Shown here piece by piece: positions 39,287-41,363 of a stretch of DNA of 41,363 nt (position 1 is the stretch's first letter; every line of letters starts with the position of its first letter). The translations under genes were made by a program, and so were the position numbers. The stretch lies in the NCBI GenBank assembly GCA_963530895.1, contig CAUSFO010000005.1, positions 1 through 41,363 of the forward strand. The letters are read 5' to 3'. The stretch is from JABCPE02 sp963530895. Its GTDB lineage: Bacteria > Bacteroidota > Bacteroidia > Flavobacteriales > Weeksellaceae. The notes under the pieces were generated by a model. That model saw nothing but the letters and a program-made list of their open reading frames with translations, was not told where the DNA came from and ran no database searches.

Positions 39287-41044
39287 ATGAAAAATTTCAT
39301 CAAAACTGTTCTTGCAAATGTTGTTGCATTATTCATTGCTGGTATTTTGCTGCCTTTTTTCCTGCTTTTTGTGATTATCATCATCGGAAGCATGTCCAGC
39401 GCAGACAAAGATATCAAAATTAAAGAAAACTCGGTTCTTACGATTGATTTTAAATCCAAAGTTGTAGAACACGAGAACGAAAGCGAGTCTTCTATTTTTG
39501 AGATAAAAGAAGATGCCGAACTAAAATACCAAGATATCCTCAATGCCATCGAAACCGCGAAAAACGATGATAAAATCAAGGGAATCAGTATAGAACTAGA
39601 TGACATAGATGCTGGAATTACGCAGATAGATGACATCCGAAAAAGTCTGGAAGATTTTAAAAAAAGTAAAAAATTTGTCTATGCTTATGGGAACAATGTA
39701 AGTCAAGCGTCCTACTATCTAGGTTCAGTGGCTGACCAATATTTCCTTAATCCAGTGGGAGGAATAGAGCTGAAAGGACTTTCCACAGAAGTGATTTTCT
39801 TAAAGGAATTTGCTGAAAAATACGGAATCAACATCAATGTTATCCGCCATGGAAATTTCAAATCTGCTGTAGAACCTTTCCTCAGAAACGAAATGTCTCC
39901 AGAAAACAAAGAGCAGATGACTACCCTTCTAAATGATGCTTGGGGAGAGATTTCCTCTAAAATCATCCAATCTAGAAAACTAGACCCTACGGAATTCAAA
40001 ACCGTGGTTGATAGTCTATACGCTACAATTCCTGATTTGAGCCTGAAATATAAACTTGCTGACAAATTAGTTCAAAAATCTGAATACGAGGAGATTATAA
40101 AAAGCAAACTCAATGTTAGTAAAGATGAAAAACTAAACAAAGTTTCTATCAGAAATTATACTTTCTCCCAAGTAGATACGAAAACAAATGATAATAAAAT
40201 CGCTGTCCTATACGCCTCTGGAACCATCTACAATGGAAACAGATATAGTGACATCTATTCTGAAAGATACATCCAATACATCAAGGATTTAGCTCAGGAT
40301 GACAACATCAAAGCTGTGGTTCTCCGCGTGAACTCACCTGGTGGAAGCGCCAATGCTTCTGATGAAATTTTGTATGAACTTCAACAGCTGAAACAAAAGA
40401 AACCTCTAATCATTTCATTCGGGGATTATGCTGCTTCTGGCGGATACTACATCTCCATGGCTGGGGACAGGATTTTTGCCCAAAACAACACCATCACGGG
40501 TTCTATCGGCGTTTTTGGGGTGATTCCTGATGCTAAAAACCTAGCGAACCGAAATGGTATTTATTCTGATGTGGTTTCTACTAATGCCAATTCTAATATG
40601 ATGTCGCCTTTTTCGGGGCTTTCATCAGGGACACTTGCCATCACACAGAGAAGCGTAGTAAATACCTACAATCGTTTTGTGCATTTTGTTTCTAAAAATA
40701 GAAAGAAAACTTTTGAAGAAATAGATGCTGTAGGAAGCGGAAGAGTTTGGTCTGGAAAAAGAGCCAAAGAAATAGGGCTGGTAGATGAAATAGGCTCACT
40801 AAATGATGCTGTAAAATACGCTGCAAACAAAGCAAATATAGCAGAATACGAAGCTGTAAGCTATCCTGCAAAAGTGGATAAATTCGAGCAGATAATGAGC
40901 AGCCTGAAACAGGAAAGCATAACTACAAATTATGTAAAATCCCAAATGGGCGAAGAAAACTACCAGCTCTTCAAGATTTTTGCTGACCAAAACTTTAGAA
41001 ACAGCATACATATGACCATGCCCTACATCATTAGAATTAAATAA
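39287..41044 (+). CDS. sppA: Signal peptide peptidase SppA, 67-kDa type
   Basis: A 585-residue inner-membrane serine protease with an N-terminal membrane segment (about 8-35) and two tandem ClpP-like domains. The catalytic Lys192 is in the first domain (GNFKSAVEPF, as in E. coli K209) and the nucleophile Ser384 in the second (YAASGGYY). RVNSPGGSANASDE also fits. It degrades cleaved signal peptides left in the membrane. It is divergent from folK and convergent with the partial gene at the right end. Confidence 0.95.
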   Translation: MKNFIKTVLANVVALFIAGILLPFFLLFVIIIIGSMSSADKDIKIKENSVLTIDFKSKVVEHENESESSIFEIKEDAELKYQDILNAIETAKNDDKIKGISIELDDIDAGITQIDDIRKSLEDFKKSKKFVYAYGNNVSQASYYLGSVADQYFLNPVGGIELKGLSTEVIFLKEFAEKYGININVIRHGNFKSAVEPFLRNEMSPENKEQMTTLLNDAWGEISSKIIQSRKLDPTEFKTVVDSLYATIPDLSLKYKLADKLVQKSEYEEIIKSKLNVSKDEKLNKVSIRNYTFSQVDTKTNDNKIAVLYASGTIYNGNRYSDIYSERYIQYIKDLAQDDNIKAVVLRVNSPGGSANASDEILYELQQLKQKKPLIISFGDYAASGGYYISMAGDRIFAQNNTITGSIGVFGVIPDAKNLANRNGIYSDVVSTNANSNMMSPFSGLSSGTLAITQRSVVNTYNRFVHFVSKNRKKTFEEIDAVGSGRVWSGKRAKEIGLVDEIGSLNDAVKYAANKANIAEYEAVSYPAKVDKFEQIMSSLKQESITTNYVKSQMGEENYQLFKIFADQNFRNSIHMTMPYIIRIK

Positions 41045-41051
41045 TAATAAA

Positions 41052-41082
41052 AAACGGTGCCTGATAATATCAAGCACCGTTT
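41052..41082. terminator. Hairpin terminator after sppA
   Basis: AAACGGTGC (41052-41060) pairs with GCACCGTTT (41074-41082). The T run is much better on the minus strand, so it mainly serves the gene ending at 41109 and may also slow sppA transcription. Confidence 0.75.
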
Positions 41083-41108
41083 CCATTTACAATAAAGTTT
41101 AAAAATAA

Positions 41109-41363
41109 TTAAAATTCTATATCATCTGCTACTCCACCGCCCATTTCTTTTGAGAATTTTTCTGCGTATTCTCTTTGTTTTTGTTCTTGGTAGCGCAGCA
41201 TTTTTTCGATGTTACCCATATTAGCCATCCATTTCATAGCTACAGACTGAAAATCTCCCAAGGAAATTCCATAATTGTCCTGTATCCACTGAGCGCCATC
41301 TAGCCCTGCTTCATATGCCGCCTGACGAGCACCACACAATTCATAGTAGAAAGCTTCATCATT
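41109..41363 (-). CDS. Unidentified protein, C-terminal fragment cut by the window edge
   Basis: The minus-strand frame is open to the end of the window, so the true start lies beyond 41363. The 84 or so visible codons encode an acidic, helical C-terminus ending GGGVADDIEF, with QAAYEAGLDGAQWIQ, GISLGDFQSVAMKWM and an EKQ/REY-rich helix. It may belong to one of the small DUF families common in Flavobacteriia (I thought of DUF6620), but I cannot confirm this from the fragment. An in-frame TTG at 41339 is not a likely start because the frame continues upstream. Confidence 0.6.
   Translation of the reverse strand, partial: NDEAFYYELCGARQAAYEAGLDGAQWIQDNYGISLGDFQSVAMKWMANMGNIEKMLRYQEQKQREYAEKFSKEMGGGVADDIEF

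Overview
The window looks like a chromosomal segment from a flavobacterium (Bacteroidota, Flavobacteriia; the gene set is most like the Chryseobacterium/Weeksellaceae side, but I cannot fix the genus). Reasons: low GC by eye; at least sixteen -7 boxes of the form TAnnTTTG, which is the Bacteroidota sigma-A signature; a fused SecDF; a C-terminal T9SS sorting domain on a secreted subtilase; a DAHP synthase-chorismate mutase fusion; class II HMG-CoA reductase; and a YkuD_2-type L,D-transpeptidase.

Layout. 1-723: probable edge of an integrated element abutting the 3' end of mnmE, with a small zinc-finger/excisionase-like protein and two groups of helically phased short repeats. 724-4030: mnmE, purB and a tRNA-Gln gene. 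4118-7122: HMG-CoA reductase converging on an M1 peptidase. 7254-10839: a plus-strand run of TerB-like protein, TonB-C-like protein, tpiA, an inosine/xanthosine triphosphate pyrophosphatase and aroG-CM. 10935-13953: patatin, dihydrolipoyl dehydrogenase and L,D-transpeptidase on the minus strand. 14026-16813: queG and a long-chain acyl-CoA ligase. 16824-22468: esterase, Sel1-repeat protein, NifU-like scaffold and SecDF, all minus. 22626-27279: two exported proteins, a 17-residue-repeat head/adhesin-like protein and a T9SS-exported subtilase. 27350-30126: a tight operon (YtxJ-like, Crp/Fnr regulator, dapF, mltG). 30191-33383: pncA, then rhodanese, murB and an aminotransferase on the other strand. 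33510-34762: a barnase/barstar locus, with a second divergent barstar-like gene on the opposite strand. 34830-39239: recQ-fmt-fabH operon and folK. 39287-41044: sppA, then a partial gene running off the right end.

Most of the window is housekeeping: tRNA modification and decoding (mnmE, queG, tRNA-Gln, fmt), envelope building (murB, dapF, mltG, L,D-transpeptidase, fabH), protein export and quality control (secDF, sppA) and central metabolism. Three places stand out. The first is the mnmE-side boundary with its phased repeats. The second is the barnase-like RNase, in which every catalytic residue of barnase is preserved, beside a cognate barstar and a diverged second barstar-like gene. The third is the long 17-residue-repeat surface protein next to a T9SS protease. 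All genes were read by eye from motifs; no database search was run.
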